64,000 nucleotides of DNA from an uncultured Eubacteriales bacterium (GTDB lineage Bacteria; Bacillota; Clostridia; Lachnospirales; Lachnospiraceae). The first letter of the stretch is position 1. Every line of letters begins with the position of its first letter. A program made the translations under genes and the position numbers. Location: the NCBI GenBank assembly GCA_900545175.1, contig UQYF01000001.1, forward strand, positions 1 through 64,000, read 5' to 3'. Of the stretch, positions 26,138 through 34,781 are shown piece after piece. The notes beneath the pieces are model-generated. The model had not been told where the DNA came from, did not search any database, and saw only the letters and a list, made by a program, of their open reading frames with translations.

Positions 26138-27730
26138 TTAATTCTTAGCGAAATCTTCGAGTATCAGACCCTTGTTGCGCTCGCATACCATATTGATGCT
26201 CCATTCGTTTACGAAGAGGAGAAGAGGTCTGTCCTTTAAGTCTTTAATCTTCTTCATATCGGATGTGCCTGCAATGCGTGTAAGGTCAACAGTGCTATCA
26301 GGTGAAATCCAGCGGATATATTCATAAGGGAGCGGTTCAAGACGTATTTCAACGCCGTACTCGCTCTCAAGCCTGAATTTTAAGACATCAAACTGGAGCA
26401 CGCCGACAACGCCGACAATGATTTCTTCCATTCCGGTGTTGAATTCCTGAAAAATCTGGATAGCTCCCTCCTGTGCAATCTGGTTAACTCCTTTTATGAA
26501 CTGCTTACGCTTCATGGTATCAATCTGGCGGACTCTTGCAAAATGCTCGGGTGCAAATGTCGGAATACCTTCATATTGGAACTTCTTGTTGGAAAGACAT
26601 AGTGTGTCACCGATTGAGAAGATACCCGGATCGAACACTCCTATGATATCGCCTGCGTATGCCTCGTCAATTATCTTTCTTTCTGAAGCCATGAGCTGCT
26701 GTGGCTGTGAAAGCTTGACTTTTTTTCCGCCCTGAACATGGTTGACTTCCATGCCTGCCTCGAATTTACCAGAACAGATACGCATGAATGCGATACGGTC
26801 ACGGTGTGCTTTGTTCATGTTAGCCTGAATCTTGAAAACAAAGGCGGAAAAATCTTCATCAAATGGATTGATAAGTCCCTGATTTGACATTCTTGGCAGT
26901 GGTGAGTATGTCATTTTGAGGAAGTGCCTGAGGAATGTCTCGACACCAAAGTTGGTGAGCGCTGAGCCGAAGAACACAGGTGACAATTTTCCGGCGCTTA
27001 CTTTTTCCTGATCAAATTCGGCGCTTGCTCCATCAAGAAGCTCGATATCTTCAAGAAGCTTGTCGTAGAAAGCGTCTCCTAACTCAGCTCTTAGAGCAGG
27101 GTCATCAATGCCGATGGTTGTTGTGTCTACTTCCTTCTGACCGTTCATCTCAGCCTTGAAGGTTGATACACAGCGCTCGTTCCTTTCGTATACCCCCTTA
27201 AATTCTTTGCCTGAGCCGATTGGCCAGTTCATAGGGCATGTTGCTATGCCGAGCACGCTCTCAATCTCATCACACAGCTCGAATGGGTCATTGGCTTCAC
27301 GATCCATCTTGTTGATAAAAGTAAATATAGGTATATGGCGCATAACGCATACCTTGAAGAGCTTGATTGTCTGCTTCTCAACACCCTTGGATGCATCGAT
27401 TACCATGACGGCGGAATCAGCAGCCATGAGTGTACGATATGTATCCTCAGAGAAGTCCTGATGTCCCGGTGTATCGAGAATGTTGATGCAGTAGCCGTCA
27501 TAGTTAAACTGTAAAACTGATGATGTTACTGAGATACCACGCTGCTTCTCAATCTCCATCCAGTCGGACACAGCATGCTTTGCTGTCTTTTTTCCTTTTA
27601 CGGAACCGGCAAGGTTGATTGCGCCGCCGTAGAGGAGAAACTTCTCTGTAAGAGTTGTCTTACCGGCATCCGGGTGGGAGATGATAGCGAAGGTTCGTCT
27701 TTTATTAATTTCACTTTTTAAATCTGCCAT
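26138..27730 (-). CDS. prfC: Peptide chain release factor 3
   Basis: A GTPase that recycles release factors RF1/RF2 from the ribosome after termination. The 530 residues match the family length. GTPase motifs are complete: SHPDAGKTTLTE (G1), DTPGHQDFSEDTYR (G3, near residue 90) and INKMDRE (G4). The elongation-factor-like domain II and the RF3 C-terminal domain (EEIIVGVVGVLQFDVLKFRL) follow. It lies downstream of the cupin gene on the reverse strand, with a long hairpin in its leader. Confidence 0.97.
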   Translation of the reverse strand: MADLKSEINKRRTFAIISHPDAGKTTLTEKFLLYGGAINLAGSVKGKKTAKHAVSDWMEIEKQRGISVTSSVLQFNYDGYCINILDTPGHQDFSEDTYRTLMAADSAVMVIDASKGVEKQTIKLFKVCVMRHIPIFTFINKMDREANDPFELCDEIESVLGIATCPMNWPIGSGKEFKGVYERNERCVSTFKAEMNGQKEVDTTTIGIDDPALRAELGDAFYDKLLEDIELLDGASAEFDQEKVSAGKLSPVFFGSALTNFGVETFLRHFLKMTYSPLPRMSNQGLINPFDEDFSAFVFKIQANMNKAHRDRIAFMRICSGKFEAGMEVNHVQGGKKVKLSQPQQLMASERKIIDEAYAGDIIGVFDPGIFSIGDTLCLSNKKFQYEGIPTFAPEHFARVRQIDTMKRKQFIKGVNQIAQEGAIQIFQEFNTGMEEIIVGVVGVLQFDVLKFRLESEYGVEIRLEPLPYEYIRWISPDSTVDLTRIAGTSDMKKIKDLKDRPLLLFVNEWSINMVCERNKGLILEDFAKN

Positions 27731-27774
27731 TTTAGACTCCTTTATAAAAAATATCTTTTCCGAATTAATAGCTT

Positions 27775-27848
27775 ATATGATATCATGTTCAAAAGCCTAA
27801 CCGTGCAGACACGAACGTCTTTTTGGTCTTTTGATGCTGATATCATAT
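27775..27848 (-). promoter_or_regulatory. Long two-part hairpin in the prfC leader
   Basis: ATATGATATCA (27775-27785) pairs with 27838-27848, and after a 4x4 internal loop CAAAAG (27790-27795) pairs with 27828-27833. The apical part has further CGTG/CACG and AGAC/GTCT pairing options. There is no T run on the reverse strand, so a plain terminator is unlikely; a cis-acting leader is possible. Confidence 0.5.
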
Positions 27849-27932
27849 GATTTAAGTATATGTATAATTAATATGTTATACACGCTTAATGTAAATCAGC
27901 ATTTTTTCACACATAAATCCAATTATACAAAA

Positions 27933-28253
27933 TCAAATAAACTCTTTGCGCATCGGATTGAAAACATCAACCAGCTTTCCTGCTTCAAGGCAGGTTACAC
28001 CATGGCGGACATTTGATGGCATATATACACTGTCGCCCTTGCTCACAATCTTTGTCTCGTCACCGATTGTAAATTCGAAGCTTCCTTCGGCGATATAAGT
28101 TATCTGAAGATGCTCATGCTGATGAAAATTGCCCTTTGCGCCTTTTTCAAATGTTATTTCACACATCATAAGCTCATCTGAGTAAGTAAGTACTTTTCTT
28201 GAGACACCGGGCTCACAAGGAGTGGGTGTCACTTCTTTATTATATACAAACAT
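27933..28253 (-). CDS. Small cupin protein
   Basis: A 106-residue single-domain cupin. Motif 1 appears as GNFHQHEHLQITYIAEGSFE (His-x-His and Glu-like metal positions) and motif 2 as GDSVYMPSNVRHGV. Start 28253 is set by AAGGAAGG in the coding direction. Such stand-alone cupins bind metal and small ligands; substrate unknown. Confidence 0.85.
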   Translation of the reverse strand: MFVYNKEVTPTPCEPGVSRKVLTYSDELMMCEITFEKGAKGNFHQHEHLQITYIAEGSFEFTIGDETKIVSKGDSVYMPSNVRHGVTCLEAGKLVDVFNPMRKEFI

Positions 28254-28271
28254 ATTATCCTTCCTTTGCAT

Positions 28272-28811
28272 GGAATAAATTCCGACTGTATTTATAAATT
28301 ACCAAATGGTCATACTTTTTTATCATATCATAAAAAGTTGATATTGAAAATAACAAAAATAGAAAAATTGAAGATAAAACATTTCTTTGCTTTAGTATAA
28401 TTGCCGAAGATATGCAGGGCATTCAAAATATTGTTGATACAGCTGGGTGTACAAAATATTAGAAAGATAATCAGGCTGCTTATGTTTTGGTTCCTGAAGC
28501 ATTTGATGTTGTGGTCAGATAAGGTTTTTTATCACACTGTATTTTTTTAAAATTGCTTTATATTACCGCATTAAATCAATTGAACAATTTATTTTATACA
28601 GAAACACCACATTGTTAATATTACATAACTTGCAAACAATTAATTTGATTTGCAAATATTTAATTATTTGTCCTTGGCATTATCATTTTATATAAACTTG
28701 AACACAGTTGAAATGATTGAAAATTCTGACAATTACTTGAATTTTGTCAGACAAACAAATAAAAGCAACATACAAAAGCACAACAAAATGTTTTAAATTT
28801 GTTGTTTTCCT
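28272..28811. other. Intergenic region upstream of the microcompartment operon
   Basis: No gene is supported. Around 28395-28520 a broken forward frame (EDMQGIQNIVDTAGCTKY, stop, then AAYVLVPEAFDVVVR) may be a gene relic. Towards the right the stretch is very AT-rich and holds a CAAA-rich motif at 28751-28785 that also occurs at the second microcompartment promoter. Confidence 0.4.
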
Positions 28812-28840
28812 TTGCATTTTTTGACATTATGTTATATAAT
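28812..28840 (+). promoter_or_regulatory. Promoter of the glycyl radical enzyme operon
   Basis: TTGCAT (28812-28817), a 17-base spacer and TATAAT (28835-28840) form a near-consensus housekeeping promoter. Transcription would start near 28847, leaving a leader of about 170 bases that contains repeat copy B. Confidence 0.7.
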
Positions 28841-28900
28841 TAACATAGAATGCAATGCTTGGAATCTGATTTCGAACAGGGCTGCAATATATTTTTAAAA

Positions 28901-28953
28901 GAGATGCTAAGCATCGATTCTATATCTGCGGGAAGCGAATTGCGGATATCATT
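28901..28953 (+). repeat. Copy B of the RDAKHRFY repeat in the operon leader
   Basis: 44 of 53 bases match copy A at 13841. The frame reads KRDAKHRFYICGKRIADI and runs on to a stop at 28982, without a start codon and with a stop at 28867 upstream. The first bases also form a tight GATGC-TAA-GCATC hairpin. Confidence 0.6.
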
Positions 28954-29015
28954 AATTTACATAAGATGAGCAAAAACAGATAAGATTATGTATTCGTGTA
29001 TGAGGAGAAGAAAAT

Positions 29016-31610
29016 ATGCTTAAGAGTAAGTTCAACACGGAACCGGTTAAAAAGACAGCGAGAATAGCTGCCATGGTAGAGGATTTGCTGGGGGCATTTC
29101 CTGAGATTGAGGCGGACAGAGCGGTTCTTATAACACAGAGCTATAAGCAGACCGAAGGTGAGCCGATTATAACGAGACGTGCAAAGGCTTTTGCACACAT
29201 ACTTGAGAACATTCCTATAGTGCTTCGTGACAAAGAACTTATCGCAGGAAGCACTACGAAGAAGCTTAGAAGCTGTCAGGTATTTCCTGAGTTCTCATAT
29301 GAATGGCTTGAAGCTGAGTTTGATACGATAGCTAAGAGAAAAGCGGATCCTTTCTATATTTCGGAGGAGACTAAGAAGGCTCTCCATGAGGCATATATAT
29401 ATTGGAAAGGCAAGACAACAAGCGAGCTTGCAGCGTCATACATGGCACCGGAGACTAAGACTGCGATAGAGCACAACATATTTACACCGGGTAACTATTT
29501 TTACAATGGAGTCGGCCATGTCACGGTACAGTACGAGAAGGTTCTTGCGATAGGTTACAGAGGAATTATTGATGAAGCTGAGGCTGCAAAAGAGAAGCTT
29601 CGTTTCGGTGACGGAGATTACGCAAAGAGGACGCATTTCCTTGATGCAGTTATACTAAGCTGCAAAGCGGTTATAAATTATGCACACAGATATGCAGCGC
29701 TTTGCAGAAGTGAGGCGGCAGCATGCAATGACAGCACAAGAAAGGCTGAACTTGAAAGAATGGCATGCAACTGTGACAGAGTGCCTGAATATGGAGCAAG
29801 AGATTTCTATGAAGCCTGCCAGTCATTCTGGTTTGTACAGATGCTTCTTCAGGTAGAGTCAAGCGGACACTCGATATCTCCGGGACGTTTTGACCAGTAT
29901 ATGTATCCTTATTATAAGGCTGATATTGAGAGCGGAAGAATTACAAGAGAGTTCGCACAGGAGCTTATTGATAATATCTGGATTAAGTTAAATGACCTTA
30001 ATAAGGCAAGAGATGCGGCAAGCTCCGAAGGTTTTGCAGGATATGGATTGTTTCAGAACCTTATAGCCGGAGGACAGGACGCAGATGGCAATGATGTTAC
30101 GAATGACTTGTCATTTATGTGCCTTGAAGCATCAATGCATGTTGCGCTTCCGCAGCCGTCACTTTCTGTGCGTGTATGGAACAAGTCGCCGCACGAATTC
30201 CTTTTAAAAGCGGCTGAGCTTACAAGAACAGGAATAGGACTTCCGGCTTACTACAATGACGAAGTCATTATACCGGCGCTTATGAACAGAGGACTTACGC
30301 TTGAAGATGCAAGGCAGTATAACATTATAGGGTGCGTCGAGCCACAGAAAGCCGGCAAGACGGAAGGCTGGCATGATGCAGCATTCTTTAATATGTGCCG
30401 TGTAATCGAGCTTGTATTTAACAGAGGTTATGACAAGGGCATCAAGGTCGGCACCGATACAGGAGACGTTACTCAGTTTACAAGCTACGAGCAGTTCTTT
30501 GATGCATATAAAAAGCAGATGGAATACTGTATAGGACTTCTTGTGGATGCAGACAATTCAATAGATTATGCTCATCGCGAGAGATGCCCTCTTCCTTATG
30601 AATCATGCATGGTTGACGATTGCATTGGGCGTGGAATGTCACTTCAGGAAGGCGGAGCGGTATATAATTTTACAGGGCCGCAGGGCTTTGGAATTGCCAA
30701 TGTCGCAGATTCTCTCTATGCTATCAAGAAGCTTGTGTTCGATGATAAGAAAGTAACTATGGCAGAGTATAAGGATGCGCTTGAACACAATTTCGGACAT
30801 GTAAATGGGCATGATGGACTGTCAGCTGGTAATTCGGATTTGAGGCTGTCAGGTGAAGAGAAGATAGAAGAGATGGTGAATGCAGTTCTTGCTTCATGCA
30901 AGGCGGCAGGTCAGGAATTGACACAGGAGCTTATTGCGAATGTGGTTGCAGAATGCGTCAAGTCACAGAAGGCTGCAAGCGAAGAGGCTATATCTGCTTC
31001 GGGTAATAAGTATGATGAGCTTCTTAAGCTGATTAATGAGCTTCCTAAGTACGGAAATGACATTGAGGAGGTTGATGAGTTCGCAAGGGAAGCAGCTTAT
31101 ACATATTCAAGACCTCTTGAAAAATATAAGAATCCTAGAGGTGGTTCATATCAGGCCGGTCTTTATCCGGTTTCGGCAAATGTTCCTCTGGGTCAGCAGA
31201 CAGGGGCAACACCTGACGGCAGATTTGCCAACACACCTGTTGCGGACGGAGTCGGGCCAATGTCGGGCAGAGATGTTAAGGGACCTACAGCTACTGCCAA
31301 TTCGGTTGCAAGGCTTGACCACGGAATATGCTCTAACGGTACGTTATTTAATCAGAAATTCCATCCATCGGCACTTGCAGGAAGGCAGGGACTTGAGAAT
31401 TTTGTGGCTCTTATAAGAGGATTTTTTGACCAGAAGGGCATGCATGTGCAGTTCAATGTTGTAAGCCGTGAGACACTTCTTGACGCACAGGCACATCCTG
31501 AAAGGTACAGAACGCTTGTCGTAAGAGTTGCGGGATACAGTGCATTGTTTACGACTCTTTCAAGGTCATTGCAGGATGACATCATCAACAGAACCGAGCA
31601 GGGATTTTAA
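29016..31610 (+). CDS. Glycyl radical diol dehydratase (propanediol type)
   Basis: B12-independent glycyl radical enzyme, expected to dehydrate (S)-1,2-propanediol to propionaldehyde inside the shell. The 864 residues show the active-site GCVEPQ loop (Cys440, Glu442), as in glycerol and propanediol dehydratases, and the C-terminal RVAGYSA radical loop (Gly840). Choline lyase is less likely given the aldolase in the operon. Residues about 600-668 form an insertion absent from shorter relatives, with two amphipathic helical stretches (EEKIEEMVNAVLASCKAA, TQELIANVVAECVKSQKAA) resembling encapsulation peptides. ATG 29016 follows GAGGAGAAG. The activase gene follows after 9 bases. Confidence 0.93.
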   Translation: MLKSKFNTEPVKKTARIAAMVEDLLGAFPEIEADRAVLITQSYKQTEGEPIITRRAKAFAHILENIPIVLRDKELIAGSTTKKLRSCQVFPEFSYEWLEAEFDTIAKRKADPFYISEETKKALHEAYIYWKGKTTSELAASYMAPETKTAIEHNIFTPGNYFYNGVGHVTVQYEKVLAIGYRGIIDEAEAAKEKLRFGDGDYAKRTHFLDAVILSCKAVINYAHRYAALCRSEAAACNDSTRKAELERMACNCDRVPEYGARDFYEACQSFWFVQMLLQVESSGHSISPGRFDQYMYPYYKADIESGRITREFAQELIDNIWIKLNDLNKARDAASSEGFAGYGLFQNLIAGGQDADGNDVTNDLSFMCLEASMHVALPQPSLSVRVWNKSPHEFLLKAAELTRTGIGLPAYYNDEVIIPALMNRGLTLEDARQYNIIGCVEPQKAGKTEGWHDAAFFNMCRVIELVFNRGYDKGIKVGTDTGDVTQFTSYEQFFDAYKKQMEYCIGLLVDADNSIDYAHRERCPLPYESCMVDDCIGRGMSLQEGGAVYNFTGPQGFGIANVADSLYAIKKLVFDDKKVTMAEYKDALEHNFGHVNGHDGLSAGNSDLRLSGEEKIEEMVNAVLASCKAAGQELTQELIANVVAECVKSQKAASEEAISASGNKYDELLKLINELPKYGNDIEEVDEFAREAAYTYSRPLEKYKNPRGGSYQAGLYPVSANVPLGQQTGATPDGRFANTPVADGVGPMSGRDVKGPTATANSVARLDHGICSNGTLFNQKFHPSALAGRQGLENFVALIRGFFDQKGMHVQFNVVSRETLLDAQAHPERYRTLVVRVAGYSALFTTLSRSLQDDIINRTEQGF

Positions 31611-31619
31611 GTTAGGAGG

Positions 31620-32417
31620 ATGACTGTGGAGGATATATACAGACAGAAGGGAAGAATATTTGATATACAGAAATTCTCCGTGCATGATGGTTCAGGAATA
31701 AGAACGATAGTGTTCTTGAAGGGCTGTGTTCTAAGATGCCGCTGGTGCTGCAATCCGGAGTCACAAAGATATGATATAGAGACGATGATGGTTGATGGAA
31801 GACCTAAGACTATAGGGTATGATGTCACTGTGGATGATGTGTTAGACGAAGTGATGAAGGACAGGATTTATTACAGACGTTCGGGCGGCGGCATAACCTT
31901 GTCCGGAGGAGAAAGCCTTTGCCAGCCGGATTTTTGTGAGGCACTCCTGCATGCATCAAAGGAATGCGGACTTGACACGGCGATGGAATCGATGGGCTGT
32001 GCGGATTACAGCGTAATTGAGAGAATACTGCCATTCCTTGACACATATTTGATGGATATAAAGCACACTAACCCTGCAAAACATAAGGAGTTTACCGGAA
32101 GAAGCAACGAATTGATGCTTGAGAACGCAAGAAGGATTGCCGCATCCGGGCAGACAAGACTTGTTATAAGAGTTCCTGTAATTCCGACATTCAATGATAC
32201 ACCGCAGGAGATTTCAGATATCGCCAGATTCGCATCAACGCTTCCGGGAGTCAGCAAGATACATCTTCTTCCTTATCACAGGCTTGGACAGGACAAGTAT
32301 GCAGGACTTGGAAGAGAGTACACGATGGCACATATCACACCTATGAGCGGCGAGCATATAAAAGAACTTGAGGCTGCGGCACAGGGATTCGGACTTGATG
32401 TGCAGATTGGCGGATAG
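31620..32417 (+). CDS. Glycyl radical enzyme activating protein, radical SAM
   Basis: Installs the glycyl radical on the dehydratase by reductive cleavage of SAM. The cluster motif GCVLRCRWC (CxxxCxxC) lies near residues 36-44, with a TLSGGE SAM-binding motif near 96. At 265 residues, it lacks the Cys-rich ferredoxin-like insertion that many dehydratase and decarboxylase activases carry between these motifs; only about 50 residues separate them and no extra Cys cluster is present, as in pyruvate formate-lyase activase. ATG 31620 overlaps a TTAGGAGG site. Confidence 0.93.
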   Translation: MTVEDIYRQKGRIFDIQKFSVHDGSGIRTIVFLKGCVLRCRWCCNPESQRYDIETMMVDGRPKTIGYDVTVDDVLDEVMKDRIYYRRSGGGITLSGGESLCQPDFCEALLHASKECGLDTAMESMGCADYSVIERILPFLDTYLMDIKHTNPAKHKEFTGRSNELMLENARRIAASGQTRLVIRVPVIPTFNDTPQEISDIARFASTLPGVSKIHLLPYHRLGQDKYAGLGREYTMAHITPMSGEHIKELEAAAQGFGLDVQIGG

Positions 32418-32431
32418 AATGGAGGAACTTG

Positions 32432-32797
32432 ATGGAATATTACAATGAAAATAAGCAGCGTATTATTCAGGAGCTTGTGCCGGGCAAGCAGATTACACTT
32501 GCACATGTCATAGCGAACCCTGATAAGATATTATATAAGAAGTTAGGACTTGACCCGGCAGTCGATTATGCACATTCGGCTATCGGAATTATAACTATGA
32601 GTCCTGCGGAGACTGCTATTATAGCAGCCGATATAGCTACAAAGGCATCAGGCGTTGAACTGGGTTTTGTGGACAGATTCAGCGGAACACTCATAGTTAC
32701 AGGAACAGTGTCGGAGGTGAATGCCGCAATGAAAGCAGTCAACGATTACTGCTTGGAAAAGTTACATTTTAGTGTGTGCGAGATTACAAAGACCTGA
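32432..32797 (+). CDS. Microcompartment shell protein, EutS/PduU-like
   Basis: A 121-residue BMC-domain protein of the circularly permuted EutS/PduU type: an N-terminal extension (QRIIQELVPGKQITLAHVIA) forms the pore beta-barrel segment and is followed by AIGIITMSPAETAIIAADIA and GTVSEVNAAMKAV. ATG 32432 or the TTG just before it can be used; GGAGG lies at 32421. Forms hexameric shell tiles. Confidence 0.92.
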   Translation: MEYYNENKQRIIQELVPGKQITLAHVIANPDKILYKKLGLDPAVDYAHSAIGIITMSPAETAIIAADIATKASGVELGFVDRFSGTLIVTGTVSEVNAAMKAVNDYCLEKLHFSVCEITKT

Positions 32798-32832
32798 TTT
32801 TATGCACAGCAGAATATGTGGAGTAGAGCTTG

Positions 32833-33258
32833 ATGAAAAAGATAATTTTTATGGGCAAAACAGGCTGTGGCAAGACAACACTTACGCAAGCTATGCGCGG
32901 TGAAAGGATAGCATACCACAAGACACAGTATATAAATCATTTTGACTGTATCATTGATACACCGGGCGAATATGCGGAGAATAAGATTCTTGGAAGGGCG
33001 CTTGCGCTATACAGCTATGAGGCGGATGTTGTCGGACTTTTGCTGTCGGCAAGAGAAGAATATTCTCTGTTTCCGCCTTGCATTACATGTATGTGCAATC
33101 GCGATGTTATAGGTATTGTGACTCAGATTGACAGAACTGATGCAAGACCGGAGAGAGCCGCACAGTGGCTTAGACTTGCCGGATGCAGGAATATATTCTT
33201 TGTGAGCTCTGTCACCGGCGAGGGAATTGGTGATATATTTGATTATTTGCAAAATTAA
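32833..33258 (+). CDS. EutP/PduV-like small GTPase
   Basis: A 141-residue P-loop NTPase with FMGKTGCGKTTLTQAM (G1, residues 4-19), DTPGEY (G3) and TQIDRTDA (G4-like). EutP/PduV proteins go with ethanolamine and propanediol compartments and are linked with shell placement in the cell or with acetate kinase-like activity in one report; the exact role here is open. It ends the first part of the operon; a new promoter follows. Confidence 0.88.
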   Translation: MKKIIFMGKTGCGKTTLTQAMRGERIAYHKTQYINHFDCIIDTPGEYAENKILGRALALYSYEADVVGLLLSAREEYSLFPPCITCMCNRDVIGIVTQIDRTDARPERAAQWLRLAGCRNIFFVSSVTGEGIGDIFDYLQN

Positions 33259-33373
33259 CCGGGTAATTAACAGTTCATTTGAAGGTTGTGGAAAGAAAAA
33301 ATATTAATATATCAATTACAATCACATATTGACAAAAAACAACCAAAACCCACATTTTTTTACTGATTTGCGA

Positions 33374-33402
33374 TTGACGTTTTTTTAACAAAATGGTATA
33401 AT
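33374..33402 (+). promoter_or_regulatory. Second promoter of the microcompartment locus
   Basis: TTGACG (33374-33379), 17 bases, TATAAT (33397-33402). Start near 33409. An ACAAACAAAACAACATATA motif at 33425-33443, just after the start site, resembles 28751-28771 before the dehydratase operon and is a candidate operator for the DeoR protein of the locus. Confidence 0.72.
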
Positions 33403-33464
33403 TTAATTATAAATCAACGCAAAAACAAACAAAACAACATATAATTTTTAAGGAGGGTTTCGTA

Positions 33465-34262
33465 ATGGTTTCAGAGTACGAAATTAAGAAGCAGATCTGC
33501 GAGATTGGTAAACGAATCTACGACAGAGGCATGGTTGCAGCTAATGACGGCAACATTTCAGTGAAGCTTAACGATAACGAGTTTTTATGCACACCTACAG
33601 GTGTGAGCAAAGGCTTCATGACACCGGACTATATCTGCAAGGTTGACAGAAATGGCAATGTTATCGAGGCTAATGGCAGATTCAAGCCATCATCTGAGAT
33701 TAAGATGCACATGAGAGTATACCAGAAAAGACCTGATGTAGGTTCTGTAGTACATGCTCATCCATCATACGCAACAGCATTTGCTATTGCCGGTATTCCA
33801 CTTACAGCCCCGATTATGCCGGAGGCAGTTATCGCACTTGGATGTGTACCTATTGCGAAGTACGGTACACCTTCAACTAATGAAATTCCGGATGCGGTTG
33901 AGGAGTATCTTCCATATTATGATGCTGTTCTTCTTGAGAATCACGGAGCACTTTCCTACAGTGTTGATTTACTCTCAGCTTATCACAAGATGGAATCACT
34001 TGAGTTTTATGCAGAGCTTTTATACAAAGCAAGACAGCTCGGCGGCCCTAAGGAGCTTAGCAAGGAGCAGGTAGAACGTCTTTACGAAATCAGAAGACAG
34101 TTCGGACTTCCTGGAAAGCATCCTGCTAATCTTTGCCCTAATGCAAGAGAAGGCAAGCCTAACTGTCATAGCTGCGGCGGTTCATGCAGCAGCACAGCTG
34201 ATGCATCTCCGGAGCTTGTAGCAGAGATTACACGTAAGGTTTTAGAGCAGCTTAACAGATAA
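33465..34262 (+). CDS. Class II aldolase (fuculose/rhamnulose phosphate type)
   Basis: Zn-dependent aldolase of the FucA/AraD family, expected to split fuculose- or rhamnulose-1-phosphate into lactaldehyde and DHAP. The catalytic Glu is in the PSSEIKMH region, zinc ligands in HAHPSYATAF, and the third His in LLENHGALSY. The core of about 215 residues is followed by a Cys-rich linker (NCHSCGGSCSS) and an amphipathic C-terminal helix, ASPELVAEITRKVLEQLNR, a typical encapsulation peptide, so it is likely housed in the shell. ATG 33465 follows AAGGAGGG. Confidence 0.93.
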   Translation: MVSEYEIKKQICEIGKRIYDRGMVAANDGNISVKLNDNEFLCTPTGVSKGFMTPDYICKVDRNGNVIEANGRFKPSSEIKMHMRVYQKRPDVGSVVHAHPSYATAFAIAGIPLTAPIMPEAVIALGCVPIAKYGTPSTNEIPDAVEEYLPYYDAVLLENHGALSYSVDLLSAYHKMESLEFYAELLYKARQLGGPKELSKEQVERLYEIRRQFGLPGKHPANLCPNAREGKPNCHSCGGSCSSTADASPELVAEITRKVLEQLNR

Positions 34263-34286
34263 TCAGTTGATGGAAGAGGTGGTTTT

Positions 34287-34763
34287 GTGGATTCTTCACA
34301 GATTACTGAGATAGTAAGAAATGTCATAATGCAGCAAAAGCAGGATATGTCACTTGAACTTGCAAAGACTCTTGCAGAACGCGTGGAGGAAAGAGCAGCC
34401 ATGATGGGTGTCAAGGCTGTGGTTGTTATCATGAACAGCGGTGCCAATCCGGTACTTGTCCACTGCATGGACGATTCATTTATTGCAAGCTATGATGTTG
34501 CATTTAACAAGGCATATACAGTTGTAGGTCTTAAGATTTCAACAATAGAGCTTAAGAAGCTTGCACAGCCGGGTGGTCCGCTTTATGGAATACAGAACAC
34601 CAACGATGGAAAGATAGTGATATTCGGCGGTGGTGAGCCATTAATGATTGGCGGACGCATTGCTGGCGGACTTGGAGTAAGCGGCGGTACGGAGGATGAA
34701 GATACCGCACTGGCGGCTTACGGAAGACAGGTTTTTATGGAACTTGTTGGTAAGACAGTTTAG
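34287..34763 (+). CDS. GlcG/HbpS/PduO-C-like protein with encapsulation helix
   Basis: A 158-residue protein. Residues 25-155 match the GlcG/HbpS/PduO C-terminal fold (KAVVVIMNSGANPVLVHCMD, then FNKAYTV, FGGGEPLM and GGLGVSGGTEDED), a heme- or ligand-binding module. The first 18 residues (DSSQITEIVRNVIMQQ) form an amphipathic helix like the cargo tags of its neighbours. GTG 34287 follows GAAGAGGTGG. It occupies the place where fucose-type loci usually carry the aldehyde dehydrogenase. Function in the compartment is unknown. Confidence 0.85.
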   Translation: MDSSQITEIVRNVIMQQKQDMSLELAKTLAERVEERAAMMGVKAVVVIMNSGANPVLVHCMDDSFIASYDVAFNKAYTVVGLKISTIELKKLAQPGGPLYGIQNTNDGKIVIFGGGEPLMIGGRIAGGLGVSGGTEDEDTALAAYGRQVFMELVGKTV

Positions 34764-34781
34764 AAAACGGAGGATTTTGAC

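Noticed and set aside
28395..28520. Possible short gene in the gap before the microcompartment operon
   Set aside because: Broken by a stop after about 20 codons, no ribosome site; at most a relic.
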